The notes below the pieces were generated by a model. It was given only the letters and a program-made list of their open reading frames with translations. It was not told the DNA's origin and did no database searches. Below are positions 11,551 through 23,650 of a DNA stretch of 64,000 nt, one piece after another. How positions within the stretch are numbered: the first letter of the stretch is position 1; each line of letters starts with the position of its first letter. Origin of the DNA: Echinostoma caproni (lineage: Eukaryota; Platyhelminthes; Trematoda; Plagiorchiida; Echinostomatidae). The position numbers and the translations under genes are program-made. The stretch is taken from the NCBI GenBank assembly GCA_900618425.1, contig UZAN01039464.1, positions 16,085 to 80,084 on the forward strand, read 5' to 3'.

Positions 11551-12700
11551 CCCTTCGCCGATCATCTGCAGCAACCGTATTGTTGTGAAGCGCCAATGCA
11601 TCTATGGCGTTCTTAATATTGCGGTGCGATTGGACATATCTTCCCCATCTTTCAAACGATTGAGTGTAGGTTTCTTTTGTCCACTTTATTTCCGACAAGT
11701 TGCTACCTCCTCCGATAAGCGGCGTTTGTTGTGGCTGTGCAAATACCTCCTGTGACCTAATTTATTGTTGATCCCCATCGGTTGTTGCTCCCAGACTCAT
11801 ACACACATTGCTTATGGTGGTGTTGTTAGTTTTGGACAAAAGAGAGACTGCATGTTTGAATATTAGAAAGGCAAAACTCTTTACCCGATTTCTGCTGAAA
11901 CATTTTTTTGCCATTTAGCGTTGATATTGCTCCCACTTCATACGTTTCGGTATGTTTCAAATCTTTTTGTAACGGTTTGTGCCATGTGTTTGCTTTCATT
12001 TAACCACGACTCATAGATTGCAAACAATGCAGCTTTGAGGTCCTCGGAAATAACTCCTAGTGTTACCCACGTAATTTGGATGCTAAAAGCATTTGTAGCA
12101 CGATAAATCTCATTTCCGAAATCGAGCATTTACTGTTCCTTACTCGGGTGCGAAACCCGTGAAGGCATCTAGTTTTTGTCTCAACTGCGGTTTCTGCTGC
12201 CGCTGCTACCGTCATTTGATCGAGACTTAGCAACTTGAACAGGTGCGCCAAAACAGTGCTGTGTTGAGTTTCTTCGACACTTCGCAGACCTTTTATTTAC
12301 TAAGACTGTCCCTGCTAGAATTTACTCCTTCATCGACGCATTTTGTAGAAAGTTCTCAATGATCACCAGATTAAAGTTCGCTAGTGATAGTAGCACTGGC
12401 TATCCTAGTTTCTTGAGCGGGGCATTGGCTTGCACCACTCGAGGAATATGTGCAGATAGTCCTTCCATGTTGTCCCCCAATCGTGATTTATCTGGGACTA
12501 TTCTGAATCACACAATTGTGTGGTACTCCACACCACTTCTGATCTTGATAGAAGCAGATTTGTATTTTGTAGCCTATTGGACTAGACTAAATGTGGTCAA
12601 ACTAACTCTCTCTAGGTACTCCCAAAGTTTATGTTCACCACCTTCATACTCGATGCACTCTCCGAATTTCCATATTTGATCAAAGTCTCACCTCATTTTT
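11551..12700 (-). other. Possible eroded upstream part of the LINE
   Basis: The sequence 5' to the RT relic on the minus strand lies where a linker and endonuclease domain would be expected. Short open pieces exist (11938-12129 and 12063-12251 minus; 12359-12679 plus), but I could not match any of them to the APE-type endonuclease. Assignment to the LINE rests on position only. Confidence 0.25.
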
Positions 12701-15700
12701 GAATGTCTCTTCCTCTGTTTATGTCCAGTTCCTGACTAATTTTAGATTCACGTAAACCTTTAAAGTATGAATAGGTTCCCACTCAGTTCCAGCGAGGGAA
12801 ATACTACTGCAGTGAGATTTATCGTTCACTTCTTAAGTTTTTGCACTTCAACTTTTGGTGAAACGGGACTACTATCTACCTCACCAGTTCTGCGTTTTGA
12901 TTTTGACTTTGCCATGTGCGGTCACCGTTTCTCAATTGTTCTTGCTACTATACATGTCTGCAACCTAACAAACGGTGTCTATATCCTGCTGTCTTCCAGT
13001 TTCCAAGTGTAATTATTTGCCAAGGTGATCCGAGGGACACCTCTTACCTTTCTTAGCAGAGAATGCCTGGGCACAAGTTTTCATTGTTTATCTAGTCGAT
13101 TTGAGGTGTTTTGGGCTCCCAAACAAACACAAATGGGACACACGCGTAATTACATGAAATGAGTGAAAAGTAGTGCAGAATCCCAAACAGTAACTGCACG
13201 AAACCATTCGACATCGAAAAATGGGACGTAAAGCATGATGCGCAAGTGATCTAAATAGAGAAAACGCGTAAGTTTTGATCTGCGGTTCTATAAGCTCTAT
13301 GTGATCTATGGGAGCACAAACATTTCACGTTGTAACTCAGAAAAAATAGGCATATAACCTGGCAAAAAGACAATTACTAGAAACTGACACGTTGCTTTCA
13401 CAATCTAGCACACACACATAAGGAGAAGAGCAACTAAAACATTGTAATGGAAGATCACTTTTGAAGGTTCAGCTTATTGCTGTGTGTGCGGAGGAAACGT
13501 TTGGTATTCATTATATTTTTGCCAGTGCAAGCTTGACGGGCTACTCTCTGTTGAAAACGTATAAACGTACCGAAACTTGATTTTTCCACCCTACCACATA
13601 ACTTGATATCCAACAGGATATTGTGGCTGCGCGCAAAGTTTTCATTGCCACCCTTCAGAACACAGCGTTCACTGACAACTGTGTTCGGTTAATGCTTTTT
13701 TAAGCCAGTACGGTGACGACTTTGCGACTTAATGCAGATGAGATGTGATGTGTGCAACTAGGTCAGTTACTCCGAATCATTTAACCGATGGGCTAGAGAC
13801 AGATTGGAAAACAATTGCACGACACGCATACAAAGGTTGTTCAACTGTTAGTCCGCGTGTCACCGGTCACCGACTGTACACCCATTTCAATCCTGTGAGT
13901 ACTGTCATTAGTGAACATGATAGCCGATAGATGAACATTCGAGCAACGGATAGCAATACAATTTTGATCTAATCAAGCACAAAGTCGACTCGAAATAAGT
14001 AGATCGCATTTATGATAAATTCAGTCGATGTGATACACGAATCTCAACAGCGTTCACTCGGGGATATTGCCCTCCCTGGTTCAACAGCAAGCCAAAATGG
14101 CAACTAAATTACAGAACGCGTTAAAAGCAAAGGAACTTTAACAAGAAGCACCACAGAAATCTTTGACATTAGCATTACATACTGGTGAAAGTAGCGAAAG
14201 CCCCATTTTACAATCGGAGATTCAAGTGTAGTCAGTTAAACGCAATTTGCAATGTCTTTTCTTCAAATCATTCTGCAACAATTCTCGGATTCTTCGAGCT
14301 CTGCTTAATGTGATCAGCTTGTTCATTGTGTCACCCTTCGGCTTCGCATCCTCCCAAATTGTTTCATAATAATAACAACTGGCATTTGCTTAACATATGA
14401 CTCTAATTCAAATGAGCCCTCGGGGCTCAGTTGATACAATACCCCACACCCTGCCTGTTGAGAAGATGCGCGAAGTGTGAAGTGAACAATCGATTAAAAA
14501 GGAATTTTCTTTCTGGCTAAAAGTCATCAACCGTTTAAAGCCAGTTCCTTCAAAACTCCGATTATCCATCGACCAGGTGGCCACACTACTTTATCTGGTC
14601 CCTATTATTGCTCTTCATTTATTCAGTACTGCCATATTTGAACAAAAGACACAAGCCAGATAGTTTTCCAATCTCTCCTGGTTGAGCATTCTCTTGCTCA
14701 AAGAGTATGTCTGGATATCCCTAGAGAAGTTCAATGGGAGTTAGTTAGACAGTCTGAGGTTACAAGTCTCAGGGGACGCCAATTAATTATGCGCTCGCAT
14801 CCAGTGAGAAACGTCTCTGAAATTTCATCAATAATTAATTGTTCATCACAAAGCGAAATGAATGTCTTCCTAACCGAACGCACCATGATCGCCAAAATAA
14901 CCCGCGGTTCAAACGGTGAGTGGAACGAGGGTTCATGTTGTTCAAGTTCCATTACCTGCCCTTTGACATTAATTCATCGCAGGTCTGACCATTTTAACAG
15001 CCTTCTAATATGTTTTTTCACGTTTAACTTCAGTTCAGACGACATTTGTGCCATTATTACTGAATATCTCTAGTGAAACTCTTATTCCCTATATGAAACG
15101 GAGGACTGGTATGATAAAATATTTTGTGCTTAGGGGATACATTGCATCTTAGTGGACCGCATGTATTTGTGGGCACATAAAGGTTAATCCATGACATTTC
15201 CATGTCTTCTGAACTATTTTCACTATAAGAATAAATGAATGATTTGGACGAATCGAAGTGGAAACCAACATCGTTGAATTCTTTTAAAGCACAACCGACC
15301 CATACTTCAACTCTTCTGGTGTGTTCCAAGACTTTGCTTCTTTGCAACCTGTAGAATCCACTGCCGTTAGCAACTGTTAGGGTCCTGTCTGATACTCCAG
15401 TGTGTGGTATCACTAGATTATTGTATATGTAGTCCGTTTGGGTCAAGGTATTATTATGGTGTTTTACGCATTTCGATCGGTAATCCATTCATCTAGAAGC
15501 AAATAATTTATTTTACAACACCCGACTAAGGCCTGAAACTCTCATCGGTATTGATAGCGTTTGATTTGGTTGTAACAATCTGAAGTACAGAAAGTCTAAA
15601 TTTTCTTAGCAAAAGGCTTATCTTACACATTAGGAATTAAACTCTGTTCCGCACTAGTAATAATAATTATTTTCAAAGGCTTGATGGTTCACCTCTGGTC

Positions 15701-18700
15701 TAATCGATCACCCTTGTTTACTGGAACGTATATCCTGAACTTAACTAGCTAAGCCGCTGATCTTAATGGTTGAAAGTAATTAGGGGAGGCTAATAGACGA
15801 GTTTATCAAAGCTGTAAATTTCGACTACACGCTTGATAGAGTTCCATTTATTTTGAGGTCATCGGTCAATGTAATCCAAACAAGAATAGGGCCTCAGTGC
15901 TATTTTATATACAAATAAAGACTGGATAGTCCAAGTAATAACCGGGTGCCAAATTATCAAGCCCTTATTCAATAGGTCAAATTTTAGTGTATTGCGTACA
16001 TGTGCATACCTAATCAATAACTAAGAAGATGAAGACGGTCATGTACATTTTTTGACTTATTTGATTTGTGAAATAACTATTCAAGATAAATGTACATCCA
16101 GAGCTAACAAACATCGCCATGTAGCTCAAAACTAACTGGATAACGGTTGGTTATGAGCAACATTGTAGAATATGTGAATTGTGGATTTTGTAACGGTTTA
16201 CACCTTGACATTATTAAACACGTTTTCTATGAAAGAAGATCAAATCTTAGATGGGACAAGTAATGTACACCACTAATGAACCGTAATGAGAGCGAAACTG
16301 AAACGTGGTGCCTACCGAGTGAATGATTAGTTGGATAAATCGAGGATTGTGAGTGAAGATGAATTCGGAAGAAAGATCAGTCGAAATCAGTAGCACTAAC
16401 CTGGACACGAGAATAATTACCAACATTGGTTTCACTTTCGAGGAATTTTTTAAAGAAAACTATTGCATCTGCGCTCCTTCGTGAGATGTTTTTTGACGGT
16501 TAACTGTCTCGTCTATCTTTCCTTATTCAGTCAATCAAATCCAGCTCGATTGATAGAGTCTGTTCTCTTTGTAATACATCTCGAAGTAAATGTGTAAAGC
16601 AACTCGGTTTATGACTATTATAAATTTGTGACCCTGGTCCCTGTTCCGATTCTCGCATTACATCTTTCTTTTGAAATTCGAAAATCGTTTCTCATACTTT
16701 GCCTAGTCAGTGCACAAGAACAGGTCGAGTTCGGTTCGTGCGGATCCGCACACATTGCAGCCCAAATCATTTTTCCAGGTAAGGGAATTCATCTTATTCC
16801 CTACTACCTCCTTTCTCATTATCTTACCGAATCAACCCGCATATCGAAAATGAAACGCGTCTCATTTATGGTCTACAGGTGGATTCTTGTTATTGACACT
16901 CGTTTTTCCCCATGGCATCTGCGCCTCTGTTTACTGTATTTAGTTTGATGATAAGTAATGTGTTGTGATATGATGGCTCCTGTAGTATAAATGCACTTCA
17001 ACCAAAAAATGTTTAATTGATACGTTTGAGAGTAATATATGTAATATATATACAGGTATTGACTAAACTCCTGCAACTTTCCGCTTTTCATCACATTTAT
17101 TCCTCCCCACGATTGTTTTTTCTAGCCTCGTTCACGGGACTGAATATGATACTGCCCCACATCAGACGCAACATATCTGATATAATATCCACTCATGTCT
17201 TTGCTCCTATTAGCCACATACCATTGAAATGTATGATTTCGCGATTTTGACGATGGTTCTTGATTCATCAGTTGTAAAATAACGAAGTCTCAGTGGAAAA
17301 CGTAACTAGCATTTATTTATTGAACGGACTCATAGAATTCATACAGGCATTGTACTTTCATCTCCTCCATGTATCATTTGTTCTTCATTCTTGAGCATTG
17401 GAGACAGTTGCTTTAGCATGGAGTCCACCAAATTGACCGTCCAGCGGAATTTACCAGTTTCCTCTAATGCACCCCGCACCCCAAGCACTAACGATCACTG
17501 TCGAGGCAGCTGACTCATCCTAGTTTCTAACACAATGAAACGTTTTCGAATAAATTAAGATCCCAGCTGCCGCGCGATAACTGAAGGAATTGGACATTGA
17601 ACTTGATCCCTCCATAGATTGCATAAATATAAAAAAATAATATTTAATTAGGTCTAATCGTTTTCTGCTACCAACCCCAAACGAGAATAGAGACCAACCC
17701 TCATCTGTGAAAAATATGACTTCCGAGAATGCATTCAAAGGTTGGCAGTTACCGAAAACCTTCCTTATCAGTGCAAACGTTTTACTATATCCAGATTGGG
17801 GTGTGCAGGAAAATAACAATAGGGCACTCCGTGTTTACTTTCCATCTGACTCGTTAGGTGGGATGGATATTTACTTCTTCTGACAGGTAAAACGAAATTC
17901 ATTAGAAAACTAGCTCAGTAGATTAGCTTTCACCGCATGCTGAATTACTCGTTTGCCACCACTGAAATAAACCCATTGCCAAATGGATAGACGACATGAT
18001 CTCAATGTTTTGGTAAAATCAATACGTGCTCTGCTTCGTTGGGCGTTCTATAACGGTTTCATATCACGTGGCCTCAGCTTCACTTTACAATGAGCCATCA
18101 CTTTCCAAACGAAAGCGTGCGGAAAAAACGGTTAATCAGCCCGGACTATCCTCGAGATTCGTTTTGTGCAACTCTTCTCTACTACGACCAAATACAACCA
18201 TTGTCTTGCTGCGATATGATCGGTTTTCTCCCTCTCGATTGGTGTCTTGATGGAGAACTTTCGTTAAGTGCGTATGCTTAACTTAATACACACTCTCGTG
18301 AAACAGGAATCATTTATTCAAAGAATGAATTCCCATGCTGTTTTGGTTAAAATATTTTCGAAATCACAGCTGAAAAGCTTTCGAACCACTACAAATAGTA
18401 TTGCAACACACAAGGTCGCGCAAATGTAAACGGTGATTGAAGAGAACTAGGAACATAGAAAGGTGAGATAAAATGAGGAAGAAATACACTCTACCTATAG
18501 TTATCAATATACAAGTATGATATTGGAGAATTAAATGTATTTCCAAAGTGAGAGTGACGTTGCACGAGTTTGATCAACAGCTGTGTATGTGCACTCTATA
18601 CGCTTCTGAACAGACCCGATTTGACGAGAAACTGTACAAGTTGCCAGTATATGACATCTCATCAGACGGATTGGAACTAACTTGGTATAGAACAGTACTA

Positions 18701-21700
18701 TCACCATAATGGACGATGGTCACGGGCGGGAAATGCAGACCTCTGTTTTGCCGTCTCGTTTGCTATCTAAGAGATTTCAGTGACACAGTGTTCAGGCTCT
18801 TGGTGTGAAGATAAAGTAACAAATGGCGTTCAATTTATTAGTAAATTGATGACGCTAATAAATAGATTACTTAAATGAATAACAAAGGGAAGCGAAGGAG
18901 GGGGATATATTTGAATAAAAAAATCCATTTAATGAAAAATTGGTTTGGTCGCAATAAATTTCAAGTAAGTCAAACGAGAGTTATCTGTTGAATTTTTGAA
19001 CGGACAAGAACAATCAAATTTTGACACTGATGCATGTAGTTAAGAAAAGTACACGATTAAGAAGTTAAAAATGACTACATTCAATGTCAGATTATGTATA
19101 TAGACGAGAGAACCGTAGTCTGTCAGAGAGTTGGATAATAAAGGATGATTTTAATAAGAGAATTCACCAAAACTCAAGAGTTCATTTTTATAATGCATCA
19201 ATGCTGTTTTGTTTTGTGTGATGTTTGTTATGAAGTAGCAGCATGAAGATATTGAGATACACCAGAGAGAATACTGTTGATTGGTCGCTCAAAAATAAAA
19301 AGTGAATAACTATGAGAAAATGAGCTAATTCAATGCAAAGAACAAGCAATTTTAAATTGCATTTTACTTCTTGGTATTATTGTAATGATCTTGTAAGTAA
19401 ACTTGGGAGTATGTAAGGAGAAATATTGTTAGGAACATGACTGACTGAAAACATTTTCGCCTACAATCTATGTTCTGATTATAATACAGGCTTGAGTTTT
19501 GTTAAACTCGTTCACCTTGATTTCGGAAATACCTAATCGTTGGAAAAAGAAATTTATGGTCAACCAAAATTACAATTTTAACAAATCCTTGCGAATATAT
19601 AGGCGAACTAACAGACTGGAACCATGCTGTAATAGAAACGGTGTGCTTTTTTTCTGGTGATCACATGTGTTGATGTGGTTCGATTTCACAAATGCATTAC
19701 CATCGGCATGCCGGGAAATAAATATTTACATGGTCAAAGGTACGAAGAATCGACAGAAATGCTGAGTGGATGTCACCCTACAGTACTCCATAATGGTGAT
19801 TATAACGGTAGATAACTTGCAATTTTACAAATGAATGAACTAGCCTTGATTGGTTTATCAGTCATGGATCTCATCGTGTAGTACCGAAGGAATTTTATGG
19901 TTAGTTGAATTATCGAGGAACGGGTCTCTATTTGGTGCTGTGAAGTTGCATTCGGAAAGGGTGACTCAGTTCCCGAGAGGAAAACTGTGAATCCACTCAA
20001 ACGTCTTGGCTAAATCGATGGGGAAGAGATGGGGTAAATCCTTCTTTTTTTGAATACTGGTTTTATTTAAAACAAACTATGTACCAGGCATCGACTGTTG
20101 TTCCTTGGAATAGGCAAATTGCGAACAGGAATAAGTTTTAACGGTTTACGCAAATTAAAAGACTGATGATAATACGCCACCAGAGAACATAATAACATTC
20201 ATTTCCTTCATTGCAATGTTCCCCTAGATTGAAGTTGCGTTCTGCAATTAATTAATAACTGGCATTGAGATTTTAACAGGTTTAAACCCACTGTTTCAAT
20301 GATTTCTGAGAATAACTGCATTAACCTCTGGATATTTTAAGTGAGATAAATAGGTAAAATGTTTTCAGTCCATTATTTGTTTATGAAGATGCTTTGTAAT
20401 TAAAGAACATTCAACCAACCAACGGATTTTGATGAGATGCGAAATCTCACGCCTCATACAGCAATAGATTGTTTCGAAATACCATCAGTGCGGAATGCGC
20501 TAGGTTTCCACCTTTATTCAACTCAATTGATTCAGTTCGCTCGATGTAAACGTTTCCGAGCGTGGACGGAGAGAGCAGACACGGTGATCCAAGATGTGAA
20601 CAACTATTGTGGTATTGTCATTGCAAACAGAAGTTGCATTGTATTGTATTGCACGAAAGCGGTTCGATCATATACGTACAGCCTTTCAGACATGCGAAAT
20701 TCGTTTAAATATAGCCGTCACTGATACCCTTGACATGCAATAAGAAGTTATTGTTTTTGGAAGATGTGTGTGAAGATTCATGTAATTGCGCAATAGCAAC
20801 CATAAATTCTATCATTTACAGAACTATTGACTGTTTTCAATACATACAGACGCCGAATAACACTTTGGTGCATGGGCTTATCGCACAGAAATTGAAGAAA
20901 AGGTTTACAATGGGGTTAGTGGCAGCACAGAAAGTTGCGGATGAGAGAAGAGTTATTTTGAAAAACATGTTCCGATTGAGCTTCATTCCCCAAGGAAAAG
21001 TTAACAATATACTAAGAAGAGAAAAACAGTATTTATTAATTACTTAGTTGATTTTAATTTCACATCTCTGAACCGCAACAGCAAGGATGAAATTTCTTGG
21101 GGCTAGTTTATCAACCATCACAAGGTAGGATACATTAAAGAGGTGCTCCGACTGCAGACGATTTACCGTCGGGTATTATGAACGAATCAGATATGATAAC
21201 GGATAAATTATGGATGACAAGATATGCTTTGAACTTGATCATGAAAAAGGAGATTCTTCTTTAATCTAGGTGTACAATCTACGGAATTTCAATAAAACGG
21301 ATTTGCTTAAATGATGCCACCATTACATTTGACCTTCTCTCTCCTGAGGGTATGCCTCATTGGTGGACATTTATTTACACCAAGCTACATCAACGCAGCA
21401 TCAACTGCTGAGCTGAATAACAAAATAAAACAAAATAGAAAGAGTTAGAAGATTACGAGCGGACAGTTTTTGTGTAACATTGAGAGCCAACATTTGTAGA
21501 TAGACGAAAGAATGGCCTTCCAACCAGTATGTTGCTACAGCGCGATTCTAAAAAAGCTTTTTTCATTGTGTTCTGTGTCTCACGAAAATGATCACGATTA
21601 CTTTTGACCGATTTCAAGCTATCGTGGGATAAAGAATGCCCTATACAGAAATGGTCGGTATTTGATGTGATAATTTCTGTGATTGTATTTGTTCCCAGGA

Positions 21701-22430
21701 ATGGCACAGATTGTAAACAGCGAGCTGTAAAAACGAACATGGATATGAATATCATGCCGGGAGAGAAATTTTGCATGTGCATTTTGAAGGACTGCATAGG
21801 TTCGGAAACTGGTCACAAAGGTGGCTTGATCACTTAAACTGACATTGCCCGAAACTGTTATCCCCTGTAAGAGACTGTGATGATAAGGAGAATTGCTTTC
21901 ACTTGTTTCGTGAAAATCCATGTCATAATAAGCAATCATCTATTCGGTGTCTTCTCTGTCCTACCTTACAACATCACTGCGGTATATATAAATTGGTTTG
22001 CCTATTTCATTGGTGCGGGAATCTTCATGTTAAATCAATAAGCTGCTTAGTAATAAAATGCACCGTACAACTGACACACTTAACTGGGAAAATTATGGCC
22101 GCAACCTATCGAACGTTAGACCCAGATAGGAGCACGTATCACTCTGACGCGAAAAACCTGGTTTGACCCTTAGTAGTTCACTATTATCAACACACATTGG
22201 CTGTTCCAATATTTATCGGCAGACGTTGTTGTACAGGGTCATACTACGAAGGCTTTCACAACCAGATAGCATTTTCCCTATATGAAGCATGGAAATCTTG
22301 GACCCACTAACCACACTGTCTGAAATGACGGACACGTTTACATGAATCAGAGACATTTATCAAGCAATGTTTATCATCTTTACATTTCCCCGAGGTCGAG
22401 AAAAAGCCACCAGAAGCATCAGCTAACTTT
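12701..22430. other. Long stretch without recognised genes
   Basis: Nothing could be assigned. Open frames that stand out by length only are 15057-15488 minus (143 codons), 14789-15073 plus (94), 17520-17819 minus (99), and the neighbouring 20437-20724 and 20730-21047 plus (95 and 105, in different frames). None carries a motif I know. There is an AT dinucleotide-rich patch at 17036-17056. Confidence 0.5.
15057..15488 (-). other. Longest unexplained open frame outside the retroelements
   Basis: A 143-codon ATG-started frame on the minus strand. The product is mixed polar, with clusters such as SYSENSSEDMEMSW near residue 90, no membrane segment and no cysteine pattern. No related frame flanks it and I recognise no family. 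It may be an exon, a fragment of an old mobile element, or chance. Confidence 0.2.
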
Positions 22431-22600
22431 GGCGGTGGTGGCCAAGTAGTCAGGTCACCAACTTGTGATCTGTGAGTCCCGAGTTCGAACCACTGCACCT
22501 CCGCCCGTCTTCCCAGGCTGCCCTTGTATGGTCGCGACCCCCTTCCTTAAAGTTGACTGTACATTTGTATAATCAATAAATAAAAAAGAAGTAAAAATAC
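22431..22600 (+). repeat. tRNA-derived SINE (family A), copy 1
   Basis: The head GGCGGTGGTGGCCAAG holds the A-box region. The B box is AGTTCGAACCA (22482-22492). A tRNA anticodon-arm-like hairpin, GGTCAC/GTGATC with a six-base loop, lies at 22453-22470. The body ends CCCCCTTCCTTAAA, then TGTACATTTGTAT, then TCAATAAATAAA (to about 22585). The same head and tail recur at 42.4 kb and, on the other strand, at 31.0 kb. It would be transcribed by Pol III and spread by a LINE in trans; the source LINE is not identified. Confidence 0.8.
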
Positions 22601-22630
22601 ATTATATTACATTACATTATTATTGTTACA
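22600..22630 (+). repeat. ATTAC-type simple tail of SINE copy 1
   Basis: Imperfect repetition of ATTAC/ATTAT units immediately after the A-rich end of the SINE. Simple tails of this sort are common 3' ends of retroposed elements. Confidence 0.5.
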
Positions 22631-23582
22631 TCTGCATAATGTTATAAGTTCTTACTACCTTATCCTCGTACAACTATGTATTCATTAAGTATGCAATAAG
22701 ACAACAAAGGATATGGGAAGATTACCCTGTTGACTAACTGAAATAATTGTTTTGCCAGCGGTATTGTGTGAATGTGACAATGAATGAGATGATGCATACA
22801 AATGAATACAAATGCCTGCATATTGGCCTTAAACCAATTAAATATCCACAACGTCTTTGAAAACATACATGGAATGCAAAGAGCCTAGCTCGAGATAAGC
22901 ACGGATCACTCTACCTACACGGTAGGGTTGTTACACTTTGTAAGTAGTTGGCAGCTCACATTGCTAATGACACAAACCAGGGGAAAGCTTGGACGCAGAT
23001 GATCGACACCAGATACTGGCAAAGGGTACAGCATTGTCACACGAAGTCAGAGAGGGTTCTGACTGTCCTTCGGATCAGAGACTTTCCAAATTCCAAATTT
23101 TCACACGTAACAACAACTTCATCGAGGCTGCAGTATCATTGACAAATATCAACTTTAAATATTCTCAGACGGATCATTTAAGCTGATGAGCTTAAATAGA
23201 GAACATAAAGCTGTTATTCGATTCGATGATCATAAATGGTTAGCAGGGAATCATACTTGAGTGCACTTGGTTATCATTGTTATCTATTATATGATCAATT
23301 ATTGCTGTTACTACCTCTCTGATAGATATTGGATTCGGTACATCAAGTGCTTTTACGCAGATTTTTGATAATTATTTAAAATATGTATTTGATTTAGAAT
23401 TCCTTAGGGAAGTCTCAATCAAATACAACAAATTAAATGGTAACTCAAGACGCAGGTGAAATAAATGCTCACAGAATTGCTCCACAGTTATGTGACTAAC
23501 ACACTGATTAAATGCGAATACATTTCTGTGGTTTAGACGGAAAATGTTTGGGTTAGTCCATTCGGTTTTATCACAGGCACAA
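22631..23582. other. Unassigned sequence
   Basis: No gene recognised. At 23184-23216 a CUGAUGAG string is followed by weakly hammerhead-like sequence, but GAAA and stem II are not convincing. Confidence 0.5.
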
Positions 23583-23650
23583 AACATTGTTACTGATCTT
23601 GGATGTGGGTTTCACTCCTTTCGAGATCGTTAATTCCCCACGAGGTAAGT
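23583..23650 (+). repeat. Dispersed repeat B, copy 2 (partial)
   Basis: GATGTGGGTTTCACTCC followed by GAGATCGTTAATTCCCC matches the 63.6 kb copy closely and the 2.5 kb copy more loosely. The left part of the repeat and any downstream hammerhead are absent. Confidence 0.6.

Noticed and set aside
12359..12679. Plus-strand 106-codon frame near the LINE
   Set aside because: No motif, and it lies antisense to the expected upstream part of the LINE.
14480..15073. A possible retroelement gag-like protein spanning several frames
   Set aside because: I could not match it to any gag, and joining frames would be needed throughout.
17036..17056. TAATATATGTAATATATA as a promoter or origin element
   Set aside because: Low-complexity AT sequence, expected in this composition.
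23184..23216. CUGAUGAG followed by AAAUAGAG and AUAAAGCUGU, resembling a hammerhead
   Set aside because: Stem II pairs by only about three weak pairs, no clean GAAA is present, and no B box or family linker lies upstream.
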